Assembly: GCA_049289295.1 (NCBI GenBank)
Contig: JBATLL010000062.1
Coordinates: 201,160 to 265,159, forward strand
Source: BOKV01 sp049289295
GTDB taxonomy: Bacteria; Pseudomonadota; Alphaproteobacteria; Rhizobiales; Rhizobiaceae
DNA: 64,000 nt
Direction: 5' to 3'
The notes under the pieces are model-generated. The model saw nothing but the letters and a program-made list of their open reading frames with translations. It was not told the DNA's origin and made no database searches. Shown piece by piece: positions 55,470-64,000 of the stretch; within the stretch, counting starts at the first letter, position 1, and every line of letters starts with the position of its first letter. The position numbers were made by a program, and so were the translations under genes.

Positions 55470-57296
55470 CTATTCGACCGTCACCGACTTGGCGAGGTTG
55501 CGCGGCTGATCGACATCCGTTCCCATCAGCACCGCCGTATGGTAGGCCAGAAGCTGGATCGGCAGGGCATAGACGAGCGGTGTGAGGATTTCGGGCATGT
55601 CCGGCATCACCAGGACATGATCGCATTTCACGCTCGCTTCCTCCGCGCCGCGCTTGTCGGTGATGAGGATGATGCGCCCACCACGCGCTGCGACTTCCTG
55701 CATGTTCGAAACGGTCTTTTCGAAAATGCGGTCATGCGGCGCAATGACGACCACCGGCATGTTCTCGTCGATCAGCGCAATCGGTCCATGCTTGAGCTCG
55801 CCCGCGGCATAGCCTTCGGCATGGATATAGGAGATTTCCTTGAGCTTGAGCGCCCCTTCCATCGCCAGCGGATAGCTCGTGTCGCGCCCCAGATAAAGGA
55901 CATCGCGCACCTTCGACAGGTCCATGGCGATCTTCTCGATCTGCGATTCCAGTTTCAGCGCCTGGTTGGCAAAGCGCGGCGCCTCGGCAAGGTCGCGCAC
56001 CAGCCGCGCTTCCTGCTCATCGCTGAGCGTGCCCCGTGCCTTGCCGGCTGCTATCGCCAGCGATGCGAGTACCGACAGTTGGCAGGTGAAGGCCTTGGTC
56101 GAGGCAACACCGATTTCCGGTCCTGCCAGCGTCGGGAAAATGACGCCGCTTTCGCGCGCTATGGTCGATTCACGCACATTGACGATGGAACCGATATGCT
56201 GGCCCTGTGATTTGCAATAGCGCAGCGACGCAAGCGTGTCGGCCGTTTCACCCGACTGCGAGACGAACAGCGACAGCCCGTTGCGGGCCATCGGCATTTC
56301 GCGGTAGCGGAATTCGGATGCAATATCGATGTCGACCGGCAGACGCGCATAGCGTTCAAACCAGTATTTGCCCACCAGACCAGCGAGATAGGCCGTGCCA
56401 CAGGCAGAAATCGCAACGCGATCAAGTTCGGCAAAGTTGAATGGCAGGTCGTCGCCAACCGTGGTGCGGTCGCGCGTGAAATCGACATAGCGCGAAAGCG
56501 TGTGCGAGATCACTTCCGGCTGCTCGTAAATTTCCTTCTGCATGAAATGGCGGTGATTGCCCTTGTCGACCATCAGGCTGGAGCCGATCGACTGCTGGCG
56601 CACGCGCTCGACCTTGTGGCCGTCCATGTCGAAGATCATCACGCCTTCGCGGCTCACCGTGCACCAGTCGCCGTCTTCGAGGTAGGTTATGGCATTGGTG
56701 AAGGGCGCAAGTGCAATGGCATCGGATCCGATGAACATTTCGCCATCGCCATGTCCCACGGCCAGCGGCGGTCCGTTGCGCGCGCCAACGAGCAGATTGT
56801 CATGATCCCTGAACAGCACGGCGAGAGCGAACGCGCCCTGCAGGCGGCGGATGGCGCTGTGCGCAGCCTCCACCGGTTTCATTCCAAGGGACAGATTATA
56901 GGCAACAAGATGGGCAATGACTTCCGTGTCGGTCTGTGAGGCGAAGGCATAGCCAGCCTTCTGCAGCTCTTCACGCAACTCGCGGAAATTCTCGATGATG
57001 CCGTTATGCACAACCGCGACATTGCCGGAGAAATGCGGATGCGCATTGGTCTCGTTGGGAACACCATGCGTGGCCCAGCGGGTATGGCCAATGCCGATGC
57101 GCCCGCTCAGCGGCTGGTCCTTCAGCCGGTTTTCCAGATTGACGAGCTTGCCTTCAGCGCGTCGGCGGTCGAGATGGTCGCCTTCGATCGTCGCAACCCC
57201 GGCTGAATCATAGCCGCGATATTCCAGGCGCTTGAGCGCATCCACAAGCAGCGGTGCCACGGGCTTGTTGCCGACAATTCCAACGATACCGCACAT
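55470..57296 (-). CDS. glmS: glutamine--fructose-6-phosphate aminotransferase (isomerizing)
   Basis: Makes glucosamine-6-phosphate from fructose-6-phosphate and glutamine, the entry to peptidoglycan and lipid A synthesis. 608 residues starting MCGIVGIVGNKPVAPLLVDA, so the N-terminal Cys2 (Cys1 after processing) is the glutaminase nucleophile, followed by GIGHTRWATHG and two SIS isomerase domains (SQSGETADTLASLR, ending SVTVE). An open extension upstream to 57323 is not used. It follows glmU with a 228-base gap; no glmS ribozyme-like element was recognised there. Confidence 0.96.
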   Translation of the reverse strand: MCGIVGIVGNKPVAPLLVDALKRLEYRGYDSAGVATIEGDHLDRRRAEGKLVNLENRLKDQPLSGRIGIGHTRWATHGVPNETNAHPHFSGNVAVVHNGIIENFRELREELQKAGYAFASQTDTEVIAHLVAYNLSLGMKPVEAAHSAIRRLQGAFALAVLFRDHDNLLVGARNGPPLAVGHGDGEMFIGSDAIALAPFTNAITYLEDGDWCTVSREGVMIFDMDGHKVERVRQQSIGSSLMVDKGNHRHFMQKEIYEQPEVISHTLSRYVDFTRDRTTVGDDLPFNFAELDRVAISACGTAYLAGLVGKYWFERYARLPVDIDIASEFRYREMPMARNGLSLFVSQSGETADTLASLRYCKSQGQHIGSIVNVRESTIARESGVIFPTLAGPEIGVASTKAFTCQLSVLASLAIAAGKARGTLSDEQEARLVRDLAEAPRFANQALKLESQIEKIAMDLSKVRDVLYLGRDTSYPLAMEGALKLKEISYIHAEGYAAGELKHGPIALIDENMPVVVIAPHDRIFEKTVSNMQEVAARGGRIILITDKRGAEEASVKCDHVLVMPDMPEILTPLVYALPIQLLAYHTAVLMGTDVDQPRNLAKSVTVE

Positions 57297-57524
57297 GTTG
57301 CATCCCCAAGGTGCCGCCGACACGACCGTCGGCCTGATTCTCTTTTTCCGATTGGAGCCTTGATAGTGCGTTCCCCGATGCCCGCAAACTCAAACTCTGT
57401 TTCAGATGGTTACGTTCACCCTTAGCGCCAAACGGTTACTTTCCACTTGTGGCACATGGTTAGGAATTGGCAAACGATTGCCCTCGACATTCACGTCACA
57501 AGTTCGCCAGGCCGATAAAACAGG

Positions 57525-58886
57525 TCAATGCCCTGACTTGCCAGCGGATTTCGCCGCTTCACCACGTTTGCGAATGGCTTTTGCATGGCCAGGCTTGTTG
57601 GTCTGGCGTCCCCTGCCGATGCCCATGGCATCATCTGGCACATTTTCCGTGATGACACTGCCTGACGCGACATAGGCGCCAATTCCGATGGAAACCGGAG
57701 CCACCAGCGAGGAATTGGAGCCGATGAAGGCGTTGGCGCCAATGTCGGTATGGTGCTTGGCGAACCCGTCATAATTGCAGGTGATGGTGCCCGCGCCGAT
57801 ATTGGCCTGCGCACCAACGCGCGCATCGCCGATATAGGTGAGGTGATTGACCTTCGCACCCGCCTCGATGACCGCGTTCTTGATTTCACAGAAATTGCCG
57901 ACGCGTGCGCCTTCCGCCAGGTCCGCGCCGGGACGCAGCCGTGCGAACGGTCCAACCGTAACTCCACTGGCGACCCGACATCCTTCCAGATGCGAGAACG
58001 CCCGGATAATCGCACCTGGGCCAATATCCACACCCGGTCCGAAATAGATGTTCGGCTCAAGCTGGCTTTCCGCACCGATCCGCGTGTCATGGCTGAGGAA
58101 AACCGTATCGGGAGCCTGCATGGAAACCCCCTCGCCCATCAGTTCGGCGCGTCGCCTTGCCTGCCAGATCGATTCAGCGCGCGCCAGTTCGAGGCGATTG
58201 TTGACGCCGAGGATTTCTTCCTCCTCGGCCTCCATCGCCACGACTTTGAGCTTGCGTTCCCGCGCGACCTCCACGAGATCGGTCAGGTAATATTCGCCCT
58301 TTGAATTGGCATTGTTGATCGCCGACAGCATGGAAAGGGCGTCCTTGCCGCCAAATGCCATGATTCCGCCATTGCAGAAACGGATCTCCAGTTCCTGCGC
58401 GCTCGCCTCGCGATGTTCGCGGATGGCGACAAGTTCGCCGTCCTTCTCGATCAGCCTGCCATAGCCGGTCGGATCATCCGTGCGGAACCCCAATACAGCG
58501 ACCTGCGCGCCGAGTTCGAGACTGCGCCGCATGCGTTTGAGCGTTTCGGGTCGTGTCAGCGGTGTGTCGCCGAACAGGACCAGCACATCGTCAAATCCCT
58601 TCGCAAGCGCCTCGCGCGCCGCCAGCACCGCATGCGCTGTGCCAAGGCGTTCGGACTGAACATGGAACGATACCTGGCTGGACTGCTTTCGCACCGCAGC
58701 CTCCACCGCACTCGCATTGTGCCCGGTAACAACAGCATAGGCATCAGCACCAGCAAGCGAGGCCGTGTGCATGACATGCGAAACCATCGGCAGGCCGGCA
58801 ACAGGATGAAGCACTTTCGGCAGGGCCGAACGCATGCGCGTTCCCTCGCCGGCTGCCAGTATGATGATGAGACAGGTTCTTGCCAT
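57525..58886 (-). CDS. glmU: bifunctional UDP-N-acetylglucosamine pyrophosphorylase/glucosamine-1-phosphate N-acetyltransferase
   Basis: Catalyses the last two steps to UDP-GlcNAc. 453 residues: N-terminal nucleotidyltransferase domain with IILAAGEGTRMRSALPKVLH and the LFGDTPL motif, then the left-handed beta-helix acetyltransferase domain with hexapeptide repeats (GPGAIIRAFSHLEGCRVASG, GAGTITCNYDGFAKHHT). It forms a hexosamine unit with glmS downstream and diverges from the SPOR-like gene. Confidence 0.96.
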   Translation of the reverse strand: MARTCLIIILAAGEGTRMRSALPKVLHPVAGLPMVSHVMHTASLAGADAYAVVTGHNASAVEAAVRKQSSQVSFHVQSERLGTAHAVLAAREALAKGFDDVLVLFGDTPLTRPETLKRMRRSLELGAQVAVLGFRTDDPTGYGRLIEKDGELVAIREHREASAQELEIRFCNGGIMAFGGKDALSMLSAINNANSKGEYYLTDLVEVARERKLKVVAMEAEEEEILGVNNRLELARAESIWQARRRAELMGEGVSMQAPDTVFLSHDTRIGAESQLEPNIYFGPGVDIGPGAIIRAFSHLEGCRVASGVTVGPFARLRPGADLAEGARVGNFCEIKNAVIEAGAKVNHLTYIGDARVGAQANIGAGTITCNYDGFAKHHTDIGANAFIGSNSSLVAPVSIGIGAYVASGSVITENVPDDAMGIGRGRQTNKPGHAKAIRKRGEAAKSAGKSGH

Positions 58887-59050
58887 TTGTAACTTCCCGG
58901 TTTAACCGTCTGCCCGGCTGGGTAGCCGGTGCCGAGGCGCTGCGTGGTTCTGTCCGACCAAAAGCACATAACCATGGCGATCCGGTTAAATTGCGCGCAA
59001 GCGGACCGGAATTGCCAGACTGTCGATCTGACCGGGTCTCATTAGGATCA

Positions 59051-59812
59051 ATGCCTGATTCGCCGCAAGACGGAAGAAGACGCCTCCAGCCGGACGCTCG
59101 CCCGGCGAGGCCGCGCGCGCCCGGATCATTGAACGCTCCATTCCAGGGTTCAGCAGCCGGATCCCAGCCCCGACCAGCACCCAGATCAAACCCGGGTTCG
59201 CAACCGTCGCGCAAACCCATGGCAAAGCCCCAGGGCCAGACCTTGCCGAGGGGACCACATCCGCTGCGCCCGCCACCCGAAAGGATGGCACGCCAGCGCA
59301 ACCGTTCGCTCCTTTTCAGGGCATTCACCGTGCTGCTCGTCCTCGCGGTTGTTGCAGCGGCCTATCTTCTGTGGCCCTTCCCGGACACCGATGACGAACG
59401 CGCCGACCCGAACGCCCCGATCTCCATCCTGCCGCGCCAGCCCGATGGCATCACCATCGCGATCAAGCAGCCCGCGGCGGAAAACCTCACCGCACAGCTG
59501 ATCGCACCCCCGGTCGCGGAAGGCCTCGATCAGGCGCGCGGCTATGCCGTTGACCTTGGTTCGGCCCTTTCATTTGCCGAACTCTCCACCAGGTTTGCCG
59601 AAATCGCTGCCAACAATGCCGAAGCAGGCCTCGACCAGCTGGAACCACGTGCCACGTTAAGCGATACCGTCAATGGGCTTGAAGCACGCCTGCTGGTTGG
59701 CCCCTTCGCCAGTGGAGAAGAGGCCCTTGAGGCATGCGCGCGCATCGCGTTGCCAGCCGGCATCGAATGCAAGGCCGTGGAGTTTCGCGGCGAACTGATT
59801 GCCAGGGAATGA
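59051..59812 (+). CDS. membrane-anchored SPOR-like protein
   Basis: A 253-residue protein: a long Pro/Arg/Gln-rich N-terminal segment (about 1-85), one membrane helix in LLFRAFTVLLVLAVVAAAYLL, and a periplasmic region ending in a SPOR-like fold (RLLVGPFASGEEALEACARI). The start at 59051 has AGGA before it; the frame is open further upstream to 58880 but overlaps glmU. SPOR domains bind denuded glycan at division sites, so a cell-wall role is plausible. It is followed after seven bases by a transporter gene. Confidence 0.72.
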   Translation: MPDSPQDGRRRLQPDARPARPRAPGSLNAPFQGSAAGSQPRPAPRSNPGSQPSRKPMAKPQGQTLPRGPHPLRPPPERMARQRNRSLLFRAFTVLLVLAVVAAAYLLWPFPDTDDERADPNAPISILPRQPDGITIAIKQPAAENLTAQLIAPPVAEGLDQARGYAVDLGSALSFAELSTRFAEIAANNAEAGLDQLEPRATLSDTVNGLEARLLVGPFASGEEALEACARIALPAGIECKAVEFRGELIARE

Positions 59813-59819
59813 CACGCTG

Positions 59820-60728
59820 ATGGCAGGCACCACCCGGACTGCGACCGCCTATGCGCTGCTTGCCGCTGCGCCCGTTTTCTTCTCGACCAATGTCGTGCTG
59901 GGCAAGGCGGCGCTGGAGATCGAACCCTTTACGCTTGCTGCCCTTCGCTGGTCGATCACAGCGGCAATACTGTGGCTTTTCTCCCGCCGCCACTGGCCTG
60001 CCATGATCGCCGTCATGCGCCAGTCGTGGAAACTGCTGGCGGTCTGCGGATTCCTCGGCATGTGGATTTGCGGCGCCCTTGTCTACCTCGCCCTCAAATA
60101 CACTTCCGCCACCAACGGCACGTTGATCTATACCCTGCCCCCGGTCATCATTGTCCTCGTCGAACGGGTCTGGCGTGGTCGCGCACTCAAGGCGCGTGAA
60201 CTTTCCGGCATCCTGCTGGCATTTCTCGGCGTCGTCGCCATTGTCCTGCGCGGTGACATTTCCGCGCTCGCCAACCTTCGTTTCAATCCCGGCGACCTGA
60301 TATTTCTGCTCGCTGCCTTTGCCTGGGCCATCTACACGGTCCTGTTGAAGTCAAAGGCCTTCGCCGGTCTCCAGACCATTCCGTTGCTGGCAGTAGTCGC
60401 GGCCATGGGAGCCGCGCAACTCGTCCCCTTCGCGATTGCCGAAGTCGTCATAACGGGCAACTTCCCCGATACTTCGTACCAATGGGCCCTGGTCAGCGGC
60501 ATCGTGCTGTTTGCCTCGATCATTTCCTTTTCCGCCTTCCAGTACGGCATTTCCGTATTGGGAGCATCGATCGCGGGCATATTCCTCTATCTCCTGCCGC
60601 CATGCGGCATCGCGCTTGCATGGCTCTTTCTGGGCGAACGCCTGGCCCCCTATCACCTTGCCGGCATGGCGCTGGTGCTGGGTGGCGTGATCCTGGCAAC
60701 CTTTCCAGCCATGGCAAGGCGCGCCTGA
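59820..60728 (+). CDS. EamA family (DMT superfamily) transporter
   Basis: A 302-residue ten-helix transporter with two EamA repeats; the first begins AYALLAAAPVFFSTNVVLGKAA and includes YTSATNGTLIYTLPPVIIVL, the second ends GMALVLGGVILATFPAMARR. Substrate unknown. It begins seven bases after the SPOR-like gene stop, so the two are likely one operon. It differs clearly from the other EamA gene at 38847. Confidence 0.87.
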   Translation: MAGTTRTATAYALLAAAPVFFSTNVVLGKAALEIEPFTLAALRWSITAAILWLFSRRHWPAMIAVMRQSWKLLAVCGFLGMWICGALVYLALKYTSATNGTLIYTLPPVIIVLVERVWRGRALKARELSGILLAFLGVVAIVLRGDISALANLRFNPGDLIFLLAAFAWAIYTVLLKSKAFAGLQTIPLLAVVAAMGAAQLVPFAIAEVVITGNFPDTSYQWALVSGIVLFASIISFSAFQYGISVLGASIAGIFLYLLPPCGIALAWLFLGERLAPYHLAGMALVLGGVILATFPAMARRA

Positions 60729-60731
60729 AAA

Positions 60732-61466
60732 TCAGCCAATCGTGCCGAGCGCGGGGAAGGTTTCCAGAAGCCAGAAGGCCATCTCTTGCATGCCGCCGGT
60801 CAGGAACAGCAGGCCGGTGAGCACCAGCAGCGCGCCCATCGCCTTTTCCACCAGACCCAGATGACGGCGGAACCGCGACAGGAAGGAGAGGAACGGCGCA
60901 ACGAAAGCAGCAGCAAGAATGAAGGGAATGCCAAGCCCGGCCGAATAGGTTGCCAGCAGCAACGCGCCTTCGCTGGCCGTTTCCTGCGAACCCGCCACAG
61001 CCAGGATGGAACCCAGGATCGGGCCGATGCACGGCGTCCAGCCGAAGGCAAAGGCTAGGCCCATCGCATAAGCGCCCGCCAGGCCCGCGCCAGAAGCCTG
61101 GAAACGCGCCTCGCGGTAGAGGAACGGAATGCGCAGGATGCCAAGGAAATGCAGCCCCATGGCCATGATGGCGACCCCCGCGACCAGCGCCAGCGTATCC
61201 ATGTGCTGGCGCAGCATGCCGCCGATGGAGGAGGCCCCCGCCCCCAGCAGGATGAAGACGGTGGAAAAACCGGCCACGAACAGGATCGATGGGAGAAGCG
61301 CGCGCCGCGCCATGCTCGGATCGCGTTCATCTCCTGAAAGCTGCTCAAGCGAGACCCCGGCCATGTAGCACAGATAGGGCGGGACCAGCGGCAGGACGCA
61401 GGGCGAAATGAACGACACGAAACCCGCGCCCAGTGCTGCCAGGTGATCGACGCCAGCCGTGACCAT
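60732..61466 (-). CDS. ccdA: cytochrome c biogenesis protein CcdA
   Basis: Six-helix inner-membrane protein that carries reducing power to periplasmic thioredoxin-like proteins for cytochrome c maturation. 244 residues with the two functional Cys residues in FVSFISPCVLPLVPPYLCYM and FAFGWTPCIGPILGSIL. The ATG at 61466 has GGAGG eight bases upstream. It converges on the EamA gene with a three-base gap. Confidence 0.93.
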   Translation of the reverse strand: MVTAGVDHLAALGAGFVSFISPCVLPLVPPYLCYMAGVSLEQLSGDERDPSMARRALLPSILFVAGFSTVFILLGAGASSIGGMLRQHMDTLALVAGVAIMAMGLHFLGILRIPFLYREARFQASGAGLAGAYAMGLAFAFGWTPCIGPILGSILAVAGSQETASEGALLLATYSAGLGIPFILAAAFVAPFLSFLSRFRRHLGLVEKAMGALLVLTGLLFLTGGMQEMAFWLLETFPALGTIG

Positions 61467-61505
61467 GTTTGCCTCCTGCAATGCGATTTTCTTGTTCAAG
61501 GGCAC

Positions 61506-61538
61506 GAAACGGTCTACCCCATCACCGTTTCACGAAAC
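61506..61538. promoter_or_regulatory. inverted repeats upstream of ccdA
   Basis: GAAACGGT (61506-61513) and ACCGTTTC (61524-61531) are exact inverted repeats around a 10-base spacer, and GTTTC-AC-GAAAC (61527-61538) is a second overlapping palindrome. They lie about 40-70 bases before the ccdA start and may be an operator. No cognate regulator can be named. Confidence 0.4.
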
Positions 61539-61657
61539 AGTCACCTTTACGGGAATTGCGCAATGGGTCGCATCTGCGCAGCGGCGCAGTATGCCAGGGG
61601 CACAGTCACCGCCGTCGAGCCCCGTGACGCTTTTTTCCGGTCCGCACCAATTTCGGG

Positions 61658-61686
61658 TTGACCGGCAGGTAAGCCCCCCCTATTTT
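61658..61686 (+). promoter_or_regulatory. possible tRNA-Lys promoter
   Basis: TTGACC (61658-61663) and TATTTT (61681-61686) are 17 bases apart on the plus strand. The distance to the tRNA is about 130 bases, and a GGACC/GGTCC hairpin lies in between, so the pre-tRNA leader would be long. The rest of this 352-base gap holds no gene. Confidence 0.45.
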
Positions 61687-61818
61687 CCGCCGCGACTCTG
61701 GACCGCCCGGTCCGGAGGCAGTCTCGCATTGCCCTGTTGATCCAGGACATGATGCCGTGGCCGGAAGCATGAAACATCCGGCACAAGGCAAGCAGACTTT
61801 GGCGAAAACCGCCTTTGG

Positions 61819-61894
61819 GAGCGCTTAGCTCAGTTGGTAGAGCAACTGACTTTTAATCAGTAGGTCCAGGGTTCGAATCCCTGAGCGCTCACCA
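61819..61894 (+). tRNA. tRNA-Lys (TTT)
   Basis: 76-base cloverleaf with acceptor arms GAGCGCT/AGCGCTC, anticodon stem ACTGA/TCAGT around CTTTTAA (anticodon TTT), T-loop AGGGTTCGAATCCCT, discriminator A and CCA. Base composition changes sharply right after it, so its 3' end is a likely integration site for the island that follows. Confidence 0.98.
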
Positions 61895-62170
61895 TATTCT
61901 CCATTCATTTCAATAGATTACAGATTGAACCGATCATCAACCGTTTTGCTAGATTGCATATCGATAGCAAGTCGTAGGTAAAATTCGGTACACGCTGGGA
62001 AAATTGGCAAACGCCAATACCTAAATTTTAGCAGTAAGGTGGGGAACCATTGTAGAATGCCGTTGGGGCCTTTTTCGATCGCTGACAAGCAAAAGTATTT
62101 GAATATTCCAAAAAGCCAGCCCCTAAGCTTTATTCGAACGTCACGCTTATAATCGATTATAAGAATAATT
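61895..62170. other. AT-rich stretch between tRNA-Lys and the STAND fragment
   Basis: Clearly lower in GC than everything before 61894. No intact gene is visible. A short plus-strand frame near 62057 reads MPLGPFSIADKQKYL, loosely like the arm-binding segment of P4-type tyrosine integrases (the LG-x-SLADAR region), but it ends within about 30 codons. If anything it is a remnant; this is speculative. Confidence 0.35.
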
Positions 62171-63890
62171 TTAACTACTATTATTATTGAAGTCAGTAGT
62201 GCTGCGGGTTTTTGTCGGGCCGAGGATTTTGTCCGAATATTTTTTCTTTAGTTTGGCATTTGGTCGCTTAGCTTTGGTACCGTGCAAGCTAAAGACTTCC
62301 CCTGTAAGCTCCCTTAGTCTGAGCATATCCTGAGCATTGTTAAATCCGTAATTGTAATTTCCCCTAATTTGGTTTCCCAAAATAAATAGATAAAATGAAT
62401 CCCGATCCAAGCTGGCGACATATTTTGATATAGCCATCTCCCAACCTTTTGGCTTTTTGTCGACAATTATAAGAGCTATTAATGCCCTCTCGAACGACAC
62501 TTCTGCTTTATCCAAATACTCATAAAAAATAGGGGCCATCTTGTGCGAATAAATATCATCCAAGTACCGATAAGCCATATTTGAAGGTATTGCTGCCATA
62601 ATTGCAATTGATAGGTCGTCGTTATCTTTGTACCTTTTGAATTCTTCGGCAAGTTTATATCCAATTCCTTCTATGCTCAAGTATTTCGTTCGAGCAAAGA
62701 TTGGTGCTAAACACGCTATGACGTGCATTTCAGATCTAATTGCTGCCATGATTTCCTTGAATAGATTTTTTCTAATTTCCACATCCGCGTGATCACTATT
62801 TCTGAGCGCTCGCGCCGCAGCTTTCATCTTTTGCATGCACAGATATAGTGATGATTCAGTTACATAGCTTCTCACGTTCTGAATATATGGTAGTTGCCTA
62901 TCAAAACGACTATCCGCAATGGCATCCTTAAGTTCAATCGGCAGCTTTGATTCTCTTACTTCACTACCTATTTGTTCAAGAGCGTAATCAATTTGCTCTT
63001 TAGAAGGCACCCATGAAAGTTTTTCAAGAGGGTCGAACTCTACATCGAGTTTAGTCCTCTTCTTGTACTCCCTGTTTTCAGAGCTAAGATCATACGCCAG
63101 CGTCTCGATCAAATTTGTAGCCCGACGATCAATTCCAGAATAATATTCAATTACTTCCGGATAACGGGCATAACTGGCAGTGGTCATAATTTCTTTGTAA
63201 AATTTTTCATCCTGATGCATGCGTTGCGCAATGAAAAAATACAACCAATATGAAAAATGAAAATAGTATTTCCCATTCCTAAATGAAAAAATATTTGTTT
63301 CTACCAAGCAGGCAAACAATACGTCTACCTCAATATCCAAATATTGTAATTCACAATATTTCACAGCACACTTTACGAAATACTCTTTAGTAAATTCGTA
63401 GCTGTCAATTTCTGATAATTGTTGAACAAAGTAACCTATAACATAAAGACTATCTTTCAAATCTGGCAACGTACTGTATCGCGGTACGGATTGAATTTTT
63501 GAGAAATTAATATGTAGCAATTTCTCGATCATCTCCGTTCGGTTAACTGGACTCGCATCAACTTGGCTCTCAATAATGGTCAACAAAGTTAGAGTGTTGT
63601 GAGGTGTTCGATGGATATTCAAATTCTCGAAATGAGCGACAAGAAACTCAACTGAATTGTCTTCATCCAATTCTGAGCCAGCATTAATAAACTGTCGAAC
63701 GATGCTTCTAATTTGTGGACGCTTCAAAGACCACAAATATCGAACTTGTACGTCAAACTTCAGATTCTCAATTTTTGTGTTTTCCCCAAATGCGATTGGA
63801 TTACAGCGCGATAACAAAACTATCACTGCATCCGGAAAACAGGCTGCAATTGAGTTCGCCTGTCTGATCATTGAGTGTCCGTTCCAAAAA
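62171..63890 (-). pseudogene. C-terminal part of a STAND/NACHT-like NTPase, interrupted by an IS element
   Basis: About 570 codons of AT-rich coding sequence remain. The first residues (FWNGHSMIRQANSIAACFPDA, then VIVLLSRCNP) fit the end of a NACHT/STAND ATPase core around Walker B and sensor 1, with a weak Walker B (Asn in place of Asp). Then come VRYLWSLKRPQIRSIVRQF, the HRTPHNTLTLLTIIES and PVNRTEMIEKLL helices and the RNGKYYFHFSYWLYFFIAQR motif typical of STAND proteins in SIR2/AVAST-like defence genes, followed by a helical sensor-like C-terminus. Upstream of 63890 the frame reads antisense through IS sequence, so effector and Walker A are missing or lie beyond the IS. Family assignment is from motif memory only. 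Confidence 0.6.
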
Positions 63891-64000
63891 GAGTTGGGTG
63901 ATTTCAGCAGGTTGTGATTCCTTCGGATTGCTGAGATTCGATGGAGGCCACGATGCCCTGGACTGAAATCACCCGGCCGCACTATGAGCGGCGTTGCCCC
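63891..64000 (+). mobile_element. left end of an IS5-family insertion sequence
   Basis: The GC-rich sequence from about 63891 (GAGTTGGGTGATTTC) onward differs from the AT-rich gene it interrupts and leads into an IS5-type transposase start. The exact terminal repeat and target duplication cannot be set without the other end, which is outside the window. Confidence 0.7.
63953..64000 (+). CDS. IS5-family transposase, N-terminal fragment
   Basis: The ATG at 63953 is preceded by GGAGG and opens MPWTEITRPHYERRCP up to the window edge. This N-terminus is characteristic of IS5-family (IS1031/IS427-like) DDE transposases, which go on with a RYASDLTDAEW-type segment. Only 16 codons are visible, so intactness is unknown. 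Confidence 0.75.
   Translation, partial: MPWTEITRPHYERRCP

Noticed and set aside
57297..57524. Possible glmS ribozyme or riboswitch upstream of glmS
   Set aside because: No conserved core could be recognised, and glmS ribozymes are a feature of Gram-positive bacteria.
63891..63982. N-terminal 30 residues (MRPGDFSPGHRG...) of the STAND frame
   Set aside because: They are the antisense reading of the IS end and transposase start, so they are not part of the original protein.
61895..64000. CRISPR array or toxin-antitoxin pair in the island
   Set aside because: No regularly spaced repeats and no pair of short overlapping genes were found in the visible part.

Overview
The window looks like a chromosomal segment of an alphaproteobacterium, most likely of the order Hyphomicrobiales (Rhizobiales). 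This rests on gene order that I recognise from that group: lpxD-bamA-rseP-cdsA-uppS-frr-pyrH-tsf-rpsB, and a full nuo operon followed by birA, rnj, mce, a DUF1467 gene, proS, lolC/lolD and dnaE. Supporting signs are an alphaproteobacterial LexA box of the GAAC-N7-GAAC type, GANTC motifs in upstream regions, and high GC content by eye. The genus cannot be fixed from this sequence alone.

Layout. 1-10074 (minus strand): envelope biogenesis and translation genes (lpxD partial, bamA, rseP, cdsA, uppS, frr, pyrH, tsf, rpsB), with conspicuous hairpins between rpsB, tsf and pyrH. 10308-18135 (minus): a GNAT acetyltransferase, dnaE, a 32-codon membrane peptide with its own LexA-box promoter, lolD, lolC and proS. 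18452-19150 (plus): a small exported protein with a terminator, then a candidate structured small RNA. 19230-37952 (minus): DUF1467, mce, rnj, birA and the 14-gene nuo operon for respiratory complex I, which also holds a MAPEG-family gene and a 69-codon gene between nuoF and nuoG. 38364-38587 (plus): tRNA-Asp and tRNA-Val. 38847-43342: an EamA transporter, pgm, a soluble reductive-dehalogenase-like Fe-S protein, a zinc-ribbon protein and HU. 43644-52968 (minus): lon, a two-gene RND efflux pump, clpX and clpP. 53214-61466: a small membrane protein, an FMN-dependent hydroxy-acid oxidase, a DUF502 protein, glmS, glmU, a SPOR-like anchored protein, a second EamA transporter and ccdA. 61819-61894 is tRNA-Lys.

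Directly after tRNA-Lys the sequence becomes AT-rich and unlike the rest. It holds the C-terminal part of what looks like a large STAND/NACHT-type NTPase, a family common in anti-phage systems. Its upstream half is cut off by the left end of an IS5-type insertion sequence whose transposase start codon is at 63953. This is the beginning of a genomic island that continues past the window.

Most of the window is ordinary core genome. The points most worth checking are the LexA-controlled micropeptide between lolD and dnaE, the IS-interrupted STAND gene beside tRNA-Lys, the candidate sRNA at about 19042-19148, and a near-identical helix-hairpin-helix tail carried by both ribosomal protein S2 and NuoE. 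No CRISPR array, complete prophage or complete new system was seen.
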